64,000 nucleotides of DNA, from contig NZ_JADPIB010000003.1 in the NCBI RefSeq assembly GCF_015767265.1, positions 124,001 to 188,000 on the forward strand. The letters are read 5' to 3'. Source of the DNA: Aureivirga marina. Lineage in GTDB: Bacteria > Bacteroidota > Bacteroidia > Flavobacteriales > Flavobacteriaceae. The position numbers and the translations under genes were made by a program. The notes under the pieces are model-generated. The model made no database searches and had not been told where the DNA came from. It saw only the letters and a program-made list of their open reading frames with translations. Below are positions 42,835 to 51,757 of the stretch, piece after piece (position 1 is the first letter of the stretch; every line of letters begins with the position of its first letter).

Positions 42835-43911
42835 ATGAAAGCTAAGAAATACAATTTTTGTGCTGGCCCAAGTACATTGCCCAAAGAAGTTTTTGAACAA
42901 CTCTCAAAAGCAGTTGTTGATTACAATCATTTAGGACTTTCCATTTTGGAAATTTCCCATAGAAGTGATGCTTTTTTGGAAATTTTGCATAAAACACAAA
43001 ACATGGTGAAAGAATTAATGCAGATTTCGGATGATTATTCTGTTTTATTTCTTCATGGTGGAGCAAGTTTAGAATTTTTATTAGTTCCTTTTAATTTAAT
43101 GAAAATTGGAGGATCTGCGGCATATTTAGATACAGGAAGGTGGAGTTTTAAAGCAATGCAAGAAGCTGAAAATCTTGGAAATGTAAATATTGTTGCTTCT
43201 TCAAAAGATAAAAATTACAATTATATTCCTAAGAATTATTCGGTTTCAAATGATCAAGATTATTTTCATTGTACAACGAATAATACTATTTATGGAACGC
43301 AAATGAATGAATTTCCTGATATTGATATTCCGATGGTTTCTGATATGAGTTCAGATATTTTTTCAAGACAATTAGATTTTAATAAATTTGATTTAATCTA
43401 TGCTGGAGCGCAAAAAAATATTGGAACAGCAGGTTGTACATTGGTTGCAGTGAAAAATTCTATTTTAGGAAAAACAGGAAGAAAAATTCCATCAATGTTA
43501 AATTATCAAGTTCATATTAAAAATGGAAGTTTAAGTAATACACCAGCAGTTTTTGCAGTGTATACGGCTTACTTAAATCTAAATTGGTTAAAAAACAAAG
43601 GAGGAATTTCTGGAATTGAAAAAGAAAATAACTTAAAATCTTCTTTTTTATATGAAGAAATTGATAGAAATCCATTTTTTGAAGGAACTGCAAATAAAGA
43701 AGATCGTTCTAAAATGAACGTTACATTTAAACTAAAAAACACAGATAAAGAACAACTTTTTGAAGAACTTTGTGATGCTGCTGGAATTAGTGCAATTAAA
43801 GGACACAGATCTGTTGGAGGATATCGTGCAAGTATTTATAATGCGATGCCTTTCGAAGGAGTAGAAGTTTTAGTTGATACATTAAAAAAGTTTGAAAAAA
43901 AAATTAAATAA
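42835..43911 (+). CDS. serC: 3-phosphoserine / phosphohydroxythreonine aminotransferase
   Basis: PLP aminotransferase of 358 aa in serine synthesis (and possibly PLP synthesis). 'KKYNFCAGPSTLP' at the start, 'FLHGGASLEFLLVPFNL' (about 73-89), PLP lysine in 'YAGAQKNIGTAG' (about 193) and 'RMNVTFKL'-like 'KMNVTFKL' are all conserved, plus the C-terminal 'GHRSVGGYRASIYNAMP'. serA follows after 12 bases, giving two consecutive steps of the serine pathway in one unit; serB is not in view. Confidence 0.96.
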   Translation: MKAKKYNFCAGPSTLPKEVFEQLSKAVVDYNHLGLSILEISHRSDAFLEILHKTQNMVKELMQISDDYSVLFLHGGASLEFLLVPFNLMKIGGSAAYLDTGRWSFKAMQEAENLGNVNIVASSKDKNYNYIPKNYSVSNDQDYFHCTTNNTIYGTQMNEFPDIDIPMVSDMSSDIFSRQLDFNKFDLIYAGAQKNIGTAGCTLVAVKNSILGKTGRKIPSMLNYQVHIKNGSLSNTPAVFAVYTAYLNLNWLKNKGGISGIEKENNLKSSFLYEEIDRNPFFEGTANKEDRSKMNVTFKLKNTDKEQLFEELCDAAGISAIKGHRSVGGYRASIYNAMPFEGVEVLVDTLKKFEKKIK

Positions 43912-43923
43912 GATACATACGAA

Positions 43924-44877
43924 ATGAAAATATTAGCAAATGATGGATTGTCTAGAAATGGAATTCTAGCCCTAGAAAATGCAGGTTTTGAAGTGATTGT
44001 TGTAAAAGTTGCACAAAACCAATTAATTAACTATATCAATGAAAATCATATTGATATCATTATTGTAAGAAGTGGAACAGAAGTTAGAGATGATATTATT
44101 GATGATTGTCCTTCTTTAAAAATGATTGCAAGAGCTGGAGTTGGAATTGATAATATTGATGTAGAATATGCAGAAGCAAGTGGCGTTCGTGTAATTACAG
44201 CTTCAGATGCTTCTTCAAGTTCGGTTGCAGAATTAGTATTTGCACATTTATTTGGAATGGTAAGATTCTTACATGATTCAAATAGAACAATGCCTTTAGA
44301 AGGAGATTCTAATTTTAAAGGATTGAAAAAATCGTATGCAGCTGGAACAGAATTAAGAGGGAAAACTTTAGGAATTATTGGTTTTGGGAAAATTGGACAA
44401 AATGTTGCAAAAATTGCTTTAAGCTTAGGAATGAAAGTTTTAGCATGTGATCCGTATGTAGAAGAAGCAACAATTGAGTTAGATTTTTATGATGGACAAG
44501 CAATTCATTTTAATGTTTTAACGACAGATAAAGAAGATGTTTTAAAGAATTCAGATTTTATTACACTTCATACACCATATCAAGAAGGACATTTAATTTC
44601 AGTAAAAGAAATCGAAATGATGCGTGATGGAGCAGGAATTATCAATACTTCTAGAGGAGGAGCAATTGATGAGGTTGCTTTAGTAGACGCTTTAAATGAA
44701 GATAAATTATTTTATGCGGGGATTGATACTTTTGAAAATGAGCCAACACCAGCTATTCAAGTATTGATGAATCATAAAATTTCGTTGACACCACATATTG
44801 GAAGTTCTACAATTGAAGCGCAAGCAAGAATTGCACATGAAATTGCAGAGCAAATTATGGAAGCTTTCGAAGTTTAA
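43924..44877 (+). CDS. serA: D-3-phosphoglycerate dehydrogenase (short form)
   Basis: D-2-hydroxyacid dehydrogenase of 317 aa, first step of serine synthesis. 'GKTLGIIGFGKIGQNVAKIALSLGMKVLACDPY' is the Rossmann NAD motif (about 144-180); catalytic Arg in 'INTSRGGAIDE', Glu in 'FENEPTP' and His in 'LTPHIGSSTIEAQ' are present. It lacks the C-terminal ACT regulatory domain of E. coli SerA, so serine feedback through ACT is not expected. Confidence 0.93.
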   Translation: MKILANDGLSRNGILALENAGFEVIVVKVAQNQLINYINENHIDIIIVRSGTEVRDDIIDDCPSLKMIARAGVGIDNIDVEYAEASGVRVITASDASSSSVAELVFAHLFGMVRFLHDSNRTMPLEGDSNFKGLKKSYAAGTELRGKTLGIIGFGKIGQNVAKIALSLGMKVLACDPYVEEATIELDFYDGQAIHFNVLTTDKEDVLKNSDFITLHTPYQEGHLISVKEIEMMRDGAGIINTSRGGAIDEVALVDALNEDKLFYAGIDTFENEPTPAIQVLMNHKISLTPHIGSSTIEAQARIAHEIAEQIMEAFEV

Positions 44878-44885
44878 TATAAAAA

Positions 44886-44917
44886 TAAAAGAGGTTCTAA
44901 ATTTAGAACCTCTTTTA
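44886..44917 (+). terminator. Terminator of serC-serA unit
   Basis: Perfect 16-base palindrome arm TAAAAGAGGTTCTAAA and its complement. Confidence 0.92.
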
Positions 44918-44919
44918 TC

Positions 44920-45371
44920 AAAACTCAAATAACTAAATTGCTTATATTGAAAACTATAATCTAAAATATGTAGCTAAATTAGCTGCAAAAAAATTGCTTC
45001 CTATTTCTTTAATAAAAATTAATTGTAAAATCTTCATTAATTAATTCAATATCCCTTAGTTACTTAAATAAAAAATCATGAAAAAGAAGTCCGAAATTCT
45101 AATTCATGCATAGAATCTTCACAAAAAATAAGTAAATTTGTATATGTTAAAAAATATTATTTAACAAAAAAATAAACCTAATTTTAGATAAATGATTATG
45201 ATAAAGAGTTAAAAAAATGTATTAGGTTTTAAATTGATAGTTGCGGTTTTTTAAAATCAGTTTTTTGTAACTATCTGTAATAAAGAAAGTTAAATTCTAA
45301 AAGTAATGCGTATGTAAACAATAAAGACTACTTATAAATCAAAACACAAATTAACCCTAACAAATAGTACA
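44920..45371 (+). promoter_or_regulatory. Long upstream region with possible structured leader
   Basis: About 450 bases with no gene. A -7 box TAAATTTG lies at 45133-45140. Between it and the ATG at 45372 (leader about 225 bases) two inverted repeats occur: AAACCTAAT / ATTAGGTTT (45174-45182, 45221-45229) and GATAGTT / AACTATC (45236-45242, 45269-45275). A cis-regulatory leader is possible. The base composition makes chance pairing likely as well. Confidence 0.4.
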
Positions 45372-46439
45372 ATGAAGTTGACAAAATTATTTCTAGCATT
45401 AGCCGTTTCAAGTTCAATTTTAGTTTCATGTGGAAAAGATACTGAGGATAGGTATCTTAGAGGAAATTATGACGAAGGGCTATTAATAACAAACAAAGGA
45501 CAGGAGACTGGATCAGTTTCATTTGTTTCTTATAACTTTTCAAATACTGAAAATAATATCTTCAAAAAAGTAAATGGTCAGACGCTTGGTAAAAATGTAA
45601 GTTCGTTAGGATTTTATATTGAAGAAGCTGCGATTGTTGTAAGTGATGAGAATAAAGTTGTTTCCGTAGATCGTTATAGGTTTACAGAAATTGCTGAAAC
45701 TTCACAACATTTAAACCAACCAAGATATTTTATTTCAAATCAAAAAGGAGGACAAGACGGTAAAGGATATATTACAAATTGGGGAGAAACCGATAATCCA
45801 GATGATGATTTTATTGCAATTATGCATATGAATACACATACGATTATCAGTAAAATTCCTGTTGGGATGAAGCCTGAAAAGATGTTACTTACAAATAATA
45901 GAATTTATATTACACATGCAGGAGAAATGAATAATAAAATTTCTGTTTTTGATGTAAATTCTGAAGAAATCATTCGAGAGATTGAAGTTGGATATAATGT
46001 AAATTCACTACAAGTAGATGATGATGGAAAAATCTGGGTATTATGTAGTGGAAAACAAGACATGGAAGAAACAGCAGGACAATTATTTAAGATTAACCAA
46101 TCATCTTTTGAAATAGAGACATCTTTTTACTTCGGAAACAATTCTAATCACCCTACAAATTTAAATTATTATAAGAGAAACTTTTACTATGTTTTAAACG
46201 GAGATGTGTATCAAATGCACGTAAATTCTCCGATTTTATCTCAAATTCCATTAATTACTGGACAAAATATCGAAAGTATTAGTGTTGGAAAAGAGAAAAT
46301 TTTTGGAATAAATACAAACAGTGGTTTAGAAGAAGGAATCGTTAAGATTTTTAATCTAACAACACTTACAAAAGAAAAAGAATTTACTTTAGAAATGAAT
46401 CCAGAAAATGTTTATTACAACGCATATAGCGGAATTTAA
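45372..46439 (+). CDS. Beta-propeller lipoprotein (YncE / DUF5074-like)
   Basis: Lipoprotein of 355 aa, lipobox LVSC with C20. The mature part is a seven-bladed propeller of the YncE type: repeated 'hydrophobic-strand, turn, IxVG' blades such as 'THTIISKIPVGMKPEKMLLTNNRIYITHAG' and 'SEEIIREIEVGYNVNSLQVDDDGKIWVLCSG'. Such surface propellers in Bacteroidota often sit beside TonB receptors; here none is adjacent. The ligand is unknown. Closed by its own terminator. Confidence 0.82.
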   Translation: MKLTKLFLALAVSSSILVSCGKDTEDRYLRGNYDEGLLITNKGQETGSVSFVSYNFSNTENNIFKKVNGQTLGKNVSSLGFYIEEAAIVVSDENKVVSVDRYRFTEIAETSQHLNQPRYFISNQKGGQDGKGYITNWGETDNPDDDFIAIMHMNTHTIISKIPVGMKPEKMLLTNNRIYITHAGEMNNKISVFDVNSEEIIREIEVGYNVNSLQVDDDGKIWVLCSGKQDMEETAGQLFKINQSSFEIETSFYFGNNSNHPTNLNYYKRNFYYVLNGDVYQMHVNSPILSQIPLITGQNIESISVGKEKIFGINTNSGLEEGIVKIFNLTTLTKEKEFTLEMNPENVYYNAYSGI

Positions 46440-46458
46440 TATTTATTAAAATATAATA

Positions 46459-46494
46459 AAAAAAAGACTTGGTTTTAGAATCAAGTCTTTTTTT
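46459..46494 (+). terminator. Terminator after propeller lipoprotein
   Basis: AAAAAGACTTG / CAAGTCTTTTT stem and T run. Confidence 0.87.
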
Positions 46495-46621
46495 GTTTTA
46501 AAATTATTGATTTGTTAATGAAGTTAACTTTACTTTAAAAAAATTAAAATATTTACATGATGTTATAATAATGATGGGTTTCTAATTTTCTGCTACCAAA
46601 AACTAAAACATTTTAAGGATA

Positions 46622-48343
46622 ATGAAATCTAAAAATACTACTACTAGAAGAAAATTTTTAAGAAACACTTTATTGGCATCAGGAGGAATTATTATCGCTT
46701 CAAATTTAATAAGTTGTAGCGATGATGATATTGATGATATAAATATTCCAGACAATTCAAAACTGGAAAAATTCAATCATGGTGTTGCAAGTTTTGATCC
46801 AACAACCAATCAAGTTATAATTTGGACAAGATATACAACTGACAAACCAGAAGTTGAAATTGTTTGGGAAGTTTCTAAAAATCCTAATTTTTCTACATTA
46901 TTAAGAACAGGTACTTTTACTACAAATCAAGAAAGAGATTATACGGTTTCTATTGAAGTGCAAGATTTAGAACCAAATCAAAAGTTATATTATCGTTTTG
47001 CACAATTAGAAGAAGGAACCATTTCAGTTGTTGGAGAAACAATTACACTTTCTGAAAATCCTAACGAAGTGAATTTAGCAGTTTGTTCTTGTTCTAATTA
47101 TGCGGCAGGTTATTTTAATGTATATGATTCTATTGCAAAATCAGATGTAGATGTTGTTGTTCATTTAGGAGATTATATTTACGAATATGGAGAAACAGAA
47201 TATGGTTATACTTCAGAAGTATACAGACCTCTTTCTCCAGATCATGAAATTATTTCTTTAGATGATTATAGAGAACGTTATCGTTTGTATCGTTCAGATA
47301 AAATGTTACAATTAGCACATCAGAAAAAACCATTTATTTGCGTTTGGGATGATCATGAAGTTGCAAATGATACTTATAAAGACGGTGCACAAAATCATGA
47401 CAGTTCTGAAGGAAGTTTTGTACAAAGAAAAATAAATGCTATTCAAGCTTATAGCGAATATTTACCAATGAAAATTAGCGATAACAATAAGATTTATCGA
47501 AATATTGAATTTGGGAATTTAGTGAATCTAATTATGTTAGATACTCGTGTAATTGGACGTGATAAACAACTTTCTTATACAGATTATATTTCAATTACTG
47601 GATTTGATTTTTCAGAATTTAGAAATGATTGGTTGGACAAAAACAGAACGATTTTAGGACATGAACAAAGAAATTGGTTATTAAATGTTGCAGAAAGCAA
47701 TAGTGCAACTTGGCAAGTTTTAGGACAACAAGTTCTAATGGGAAAAATGTTGTTACCATTTGACTTTTTAGATTTGTTACAAGATGCTTCTAGAGAATCT
47801 AAAAGTGGAGGAATGTCAACGCAAACTAGAAAAGCTTTAGAAATTAAAATGGAAGAATTAGTTACTTTGAAACGCAGACAATTAGCTGGAGATCTTACAT
47901 TAACAGAAAATGAATCGGCTAGAATTTCTGGTGGATTTCCATACAATTTAGATGCATGGGATGGATATCCTTTAGAAAGAGAAATGATTTTAAATGCATT
48001 TAAAGGGAAAAAATTGGTTGCTTTGGCTGGTGATTCTCACAATGCTTGGCATTCGGATTTAATTACAAATAGTGATATAAAAGTAGGAGAAGAATTTGCA
48101 ACAGCTTCTGTTACTTCACCAGGGATTGATTTGATTTTAAGTGGTAGTATTGTCTTTTCTATTTTTGAAGAAGTGATGACTTCTTTGATTGATCATTTAA
48201 AATATTTAAATGCATCAGATAGAGGATATTTAAAAGTGAATTTTACGAACTCAACTTCAAATGCAAACTGGGTTTTTGTTGACCAAATTTATGATGAACA
48301 ATATCAAACATCTGTAGAATATTCTACGAGCTACAATGGTTGA
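46622..48343 (+). CDS. phoD: PhoD-family alkaline phosphatase, Tat-exported lipoprotein
   Basis: Phosphodiesterase/phosphomonoesterase of 573 aa. The N-terminus joins a twin-arginine motif (TTRRKFLRN, R9-R10) and a lipobox (LISC, C32), so it is probably folded in the cytoplasm with its metals and lipid-anchored after export. An N-terminal beta domain is followed by the catalytic domain: 'VCSCSNYAAGYFNVYDSIA', 'VVHLGDYIYEYG', 'WDDHEVANDTYKDG', 'MLDTRVIGRDKQL' and 'VALAGDSHNAWHSDL', which carry the Asp, Cys, Asn and His metal ligands of PhoD. It would scavenge phosphate from organic phosphate. Confidence 0.93.
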   Translation: MKSKNTTTRRKFLRNTLLASGGIIIASNLISCSDDDIDDINIPDNSKLEKFNHGVASFDPTTNQVIIWTRYTTDKPEVEIVWEVSKNPNFSTLLRTGTFTTNQERDYTVSIEVQDLEPNQKLYYRFAQLEEGTISVVGETITLSENPNEVNLAVCSCSNYAAGYFNVYDSIAKSDVDVVVHLGDYIYEYGETEYGYTSEVYRPLSPDHEIISLDDYRERYRLYRSDKMLQLAHQKKPFICVWDDHEVANDTYKDGAQNHDSSEGSFVQRKINAIQAYSEYLPMKISDNNKIYRNIEFGNLVNLIMLDTRVIGRDKQLSYTDYISITGFDFSEFRNDWLDKNRTILGHEQRNWLLNVAESNSATWQVLGQQVLMGKMLLPFDFLDLLQDASRESKSGGMSTQTRKALEIKMEELVTLKRRQLAGDLTLTENESARISGGFPYNLDAWDGYPLEREMILNAFKGKKLVALAGDSHNAWHSDLITNSDIKVGEEFATASVTSPGIDLILSGSIVFSIFEEVMTSLIDHLKYLNASDRGYLKVNFTNSTSNANWVFVDQIYDEQYQTSVEYSTSYNG

Positions 48344-48375
48344 TTTAGATTTATTTTTTTAATGATGAATTGTAA

Positions 48376-48406
48376 GCAGGTTTAGATTCTCTGAACCTGT
48401 TTTTTG
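48376..48406 (+). terminator. Terminator of phoD
   Basis: CAGGTT / AACCTG core stem (with TAGA / TCTG near-pairing inside) and six T. Confidence 0.75.
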
Positions 48407-48711
48407 TTTTATAAGATTTATTTAAATATAATATTTATTGAATTTCTTTTTTAAGAATAGATGTTTACATAAACAGAATTTTAAAATTGAGATTGTTTTT
48501 TTGAATTAAAAGTATTTTAGCTAGTGAATAAATTAGAAAAATTTAATTTTTATGATTTAATATTATAAAAATCTAAAACAATTTGCTTGTCCGTTATATT
48601 TTTTTACTTTTAACACAATTTTAAGAAACAACTTTGACAACATAACATCTAATACTAGTATTTTCAAGCGAAAATTTTATAACATTAAACAATTAATCAC
48701 TAACTAGAAAA
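48407..48711 (+). promoter_or_regulatory. Upstream region of M16 protease with promoter
   Basis: A/T-rich, no gene seen. TTG (48583-48585), 19 bases, TACTTTTA (48605-48612) is one base off the consensus and is the best promoter candidate; the leader would be about 90 bases. Confidence 0.5.
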
Positions 48712-51684
48712 ATGAGAAATCTTCATTATGTAAGCTTACTTTCATTAGCATTGGTTTTAGGTTCTTGTGAGCAAAAATCATCAAGTGAAACAGCCCCAGC
48801 AACTGAAAATGTTCAAACAGATGCTAATGGATTTACTTACGAAACCGTAGAAAATGACCCAACTGGTTTACGTTTGTACACACTAAAAAATGGTTTAAAA
48901 GTATATTTAAGTAAAAATACGGACGAGCCAAAAATTCAAACTTTTATTGCTGTAAAAGCAGGTTCTAACTACGATCCAAAAGATAACACAGGTTTAGCAC
49001 ACTATTTAGAGCACATGGTTTTCAAAGGAACGGATGAAATTGGAACAAAAGATTGGGAAACTGAAAAAGGTTATTTAAAGCAGATTTCTGATTTATATGA
49101 AAAACACGCTGTAGAAAAAGATGAAACAAAGAAAGTTGCAATTTATAGAACAATCGATTCTATTTCTAATGTAGCTTCAAATTTTGCGGTAGCTAATGAA
49201 TATGATAAAATGACAGCTTCTATTGGAGCAGAAGGAACAAATGCGCATACTTGGGTAGAAGAAACTGTTTATAAAAATAAAATTCCTGCAAACGAATTGG
49301 AAAAATGGGCTCACTTAGAAAGTGAAAGATTTAGCCAATTAGTTTTAAGATTATTCCATACAGAATTAGAAGCTGTATATGAGGAATTTAACAGAGGACA
49401 AGATAATGATGGAAGAAAAACTTGGGCAGCAATGCTTGATGGTTTATTTCCAACACACCCATACGGACAACAAACTACAATTGGAACTTCTGAGCATTTG
49501 AAAAATCCTTCTTTAGAAGCTATTCATGCTTATTTTGATAAATATTATGTTCCTAATAATATGTCTGTTGTTTTAGTTGGAGATTTAGATTTTGAAAACA
49601 CAATTAAAACAGTAGATAAGTATTTTGGAAACTTCAAATCGAAGGAAGTTGTACATCCAACTCTTCCAAAAGAAGCTCCAATTACTCAAAATGTTGTAAA
49701 AGATGTTTATGGACCAACTTCAGAATCTGTAAATATTGCATTTAGAGCAGATGGAATTGGAAGTAAAGATGAAAAAATGGTGAGATTAGTTGATATGATT
49801 CTTGCAAATAGTAGTGCAGGATTAATCGACTTAAACTTAAACCAAAAACAAGAAATCCAATACGGAACTTCTTACACACAATCTTTAAATGATTATGGAT
49901 TCCACGTTATCAATGGAGCTCCAAAATCTGGACAAACTTTAGAAGAAGTAAAAGATTTATTATTAGCACAAATAGAACTTGTAAAACAAGGAAAATTTGA
50001 TGATTGGTTATTAGAAGCTGTGATTAATGATTTAGAGCTTTCTAAAACAAAATCATACGAAAATAACACTGCTGTAGCAACAGCGTATTATAATGCATTT
50101 ATTCATAATCAAGATTGGGCTGATGTTGTTTCATTTAATGAAGAATTAAGAAAAATAACAAAACAAGATGTTGTTGATTTTGCGAATAAATTCTATAAAG
50201 ATAACAACCAAGTTATTGTTTATAAAAGACAAGGAGAAGACAAAAATATCGTAAAAGTTGATAATCCTGGAATTACTCCAATTCAAACAAATAGAGATGC
50301 TAAATCTGAATTCTTGGCGAAATTTGATGAACTAAAATCTCCAGATTTACAACCATTATTTGTAGATTATAAATCTGAAATTAAGAAACAAAAATTAGCA
50401 AACGGAATCGAAGTTTCTTATGTAGAAAATAAAACAAATGATCTTTTTGATTTAAATATTATTTTCGACATGGGTAGAGATAATAATAAAAAATTAGCTC
50501 ATGCTGTTGGTTTTGTTGAATATCTAGGAACTGATAAAATGTCTGCTGAAGATGTTAAGAAAGAGTTCTATAAACTAGGAATCGAATATGGTGTAAGAGT
50601 TTCTGATGATAAATCAATTATCTATATTTCTGGTCTTCAGAAAAATATGGAAAAAGGTTTAGAGCTTTTAGAAAACTTAATGACAACTGTTGCTCCTAAT
50701 GATGAAGCATATAAAAAATATGTGGATAGAATCATGAAGGGAAGACAAAATACAAAAACTCAAAAAGCTTCAATTCTTTGGGGAGGACTACATAATTATG
50801 GAAAATATGGAGAAAACTCTAGATTCCGTAACATTCTTTCTTACAAAGAAATGATGGATATTAATCCACAAGAATTAGTAGATTTAGTAAAAGGAATCAA
50901 AGATTTCAAACAACGCGTTTTCTATTATGGAAATGATATTGCTGGAACTACAAAAGCTTTAGATAAACATCATGTTGTTTCAAGCGAATTAAAAGAATAT
51001 CCTAAAGCTACAGAATATGCTGAGAAAGAAACAGGAGGAGAAGTTCTTTTTGTTGACTTCGACATGGTGCAAGCTGAAATGTTATTCGTAGCAAAAGACA
51101 AAAAATTCGATAAGAAGTCAATGGCTGTTTCTAGAGTTTTCAACTCTTATTTTGGAAGTGGACTTTCTTCAATCGTTTTCCAAGAAATTCGTGAGTCTAA
51201 ATCGTTAGCTTATTCTGCATTCTCTTCTTATTCTCAAGCTAGAAAAGCAGATGATTCAAATTATGTTATTGCATATGTTGGAACGCAGGCGAACAAATTA
51301 ACGCAAGCTGTTGATGCGATGATGGATTTAATGAATAATATTCCTGAAGCAGAAAATCAATTTAATGCTGCTAAAAATGCAACTTTAAAGAAAATTGCAG
51401 CAGAAAGAATTACAAAAGATGATATTTTCTGGAATTATGAAAGAGTTCAAAAATTAGGACTAGACAATGATTTCCGTGAAGAAATGTATAAAGAAATCCA
51501 GAACTTAACAATGAAGGATTTAGTAGATTTCTTTAATGAAAATATTAAAGGAAAGAAATATACTACAATGGTAATTGGAAATAAGAAAGATTTAGATATG
51601 AACGCTTTAAGTAAACTTGGAAAAGTGAAAGAAATGGATATTGATGAATTATTCAATTACGAAAAAACAGAGATTAAACAATAA
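48712..51684 (+). CDS. M16 family zinc metallopeptidase lipoprotein
   Basis: A 990-aa two-half M16 (pitrilysin-type) peptidase. Lipobox LGSC with C19. The active first half has the inverted zinc motif H97-Y-L-E100-H101 ('GLAHYLEHMVFKGTDE') and the distal glutamate in 'ELEAVYEEFNRG'. The second half ('HAVGFVEYLGTDKM') has the same fold without the motif, as is normal. It would degrade peptides in the periplasm or on the outer membrane. Monocistronic with its own terminator. Confidence 0.94.
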   Translation: MRNLHYVSLLSLALVLGSCEQKSSSETAPATENVQTDANGFTYETVENDPTGLRLYTLKNGLKVYLSKNTDEPKIQTFIAVKAGSNYDPKDNTGLAHYLEHMVFKGTDEIGTKDWETEKGYLKQISDLYEKHAVEKDETKKVAIYRTIDSISNVASNFAVANEYDKMTASIGAEGTNAHTWVEETVYKNKIPANELEKWAHLESERFSQLVLRLFHTELEAVYEEFNRGQDNDGRKTWAAMLDGLFPTHPYGQQTTIGTSEHLKNPSLEAIHAYFDKYYVPNNMSVVLVGDLDFENTIKTVDKYFGNFKSKEVVHPTLPKEAPITQNVVKDVYGPTSESVNIAFRADGIGSKDEKMVRLVDMILANSSAGLIDLNLNQKQEIQYGTSYTQSLNDYGFHVINGAPKSGQTLEEVKDLLLAQIELVKQGKFDDWLLEAVINDLELSKTKSYENNTAVATAYYNAFIHNQDWADVVSFNEELRKITKQDVVDFANKFYKDNNQVIVYKRQGEDKNIVKVDNPGITPIQTNRDAKSEFLAKFDELKSPDLQPLFVDYKSEIKKQKLANGIEVSYVENKTNDLFDLNIIFDMGRDNNKKLAHAVGFVEYLGTDKMSAEDVKKEFYKLGIEYGVRVSDDKSIIYISGLQKNMEKGLELLENLMTTVAPNDEAYKKYVDRIMKGRQNTKTQKASILWGGLHNYGKYGENSRFRNILSYKEMMDINPQELVDLVKGIKDFKQRVFYYGNDIAGTTKALDKHHVVSSELKEYPKATEYAEKETGGEVLFVDFDMVQAEMLFVAKDKKFDKKSMAVSRVFNSYFGSGLSSIVFQEIRESKSLAYSAFSSYSQARKADDSNYVIAYVGTQANKLTQAVDAMMDLMNNIPEAENQFNAAKNATLKKIAAERITKDDIFWNYERVQKLGLDNDFREEMYKEIQNLTMKDLVDFFNENIKGKKYTTMVIGNKKDLDMNALSKLGKVKEMDIDELFNYEKTEIKQ

Positions 51685-51702
51685 TTTCTTAATATAAAAT
51701 AG

Positions 51703-51734
51703 AAAAGCGGACTTTTATCAAGTCCGCTTTTTTT
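51703..51734. terminator. Bidirectional terminator
   Basis: AAAAGCGGACTT / AAGTCCGCTTTT between convergent genes. Confidence 0.9.
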
Positions 51735-51757
51735 ATGCATTATATTTTTAATTTAAA

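Noticed and set aside
47584-47946. Minus-strand frame of 120 codons in phoD
   Set aside because: phoD is intact and conserved over the same bases; the frame has no recognisable motif.
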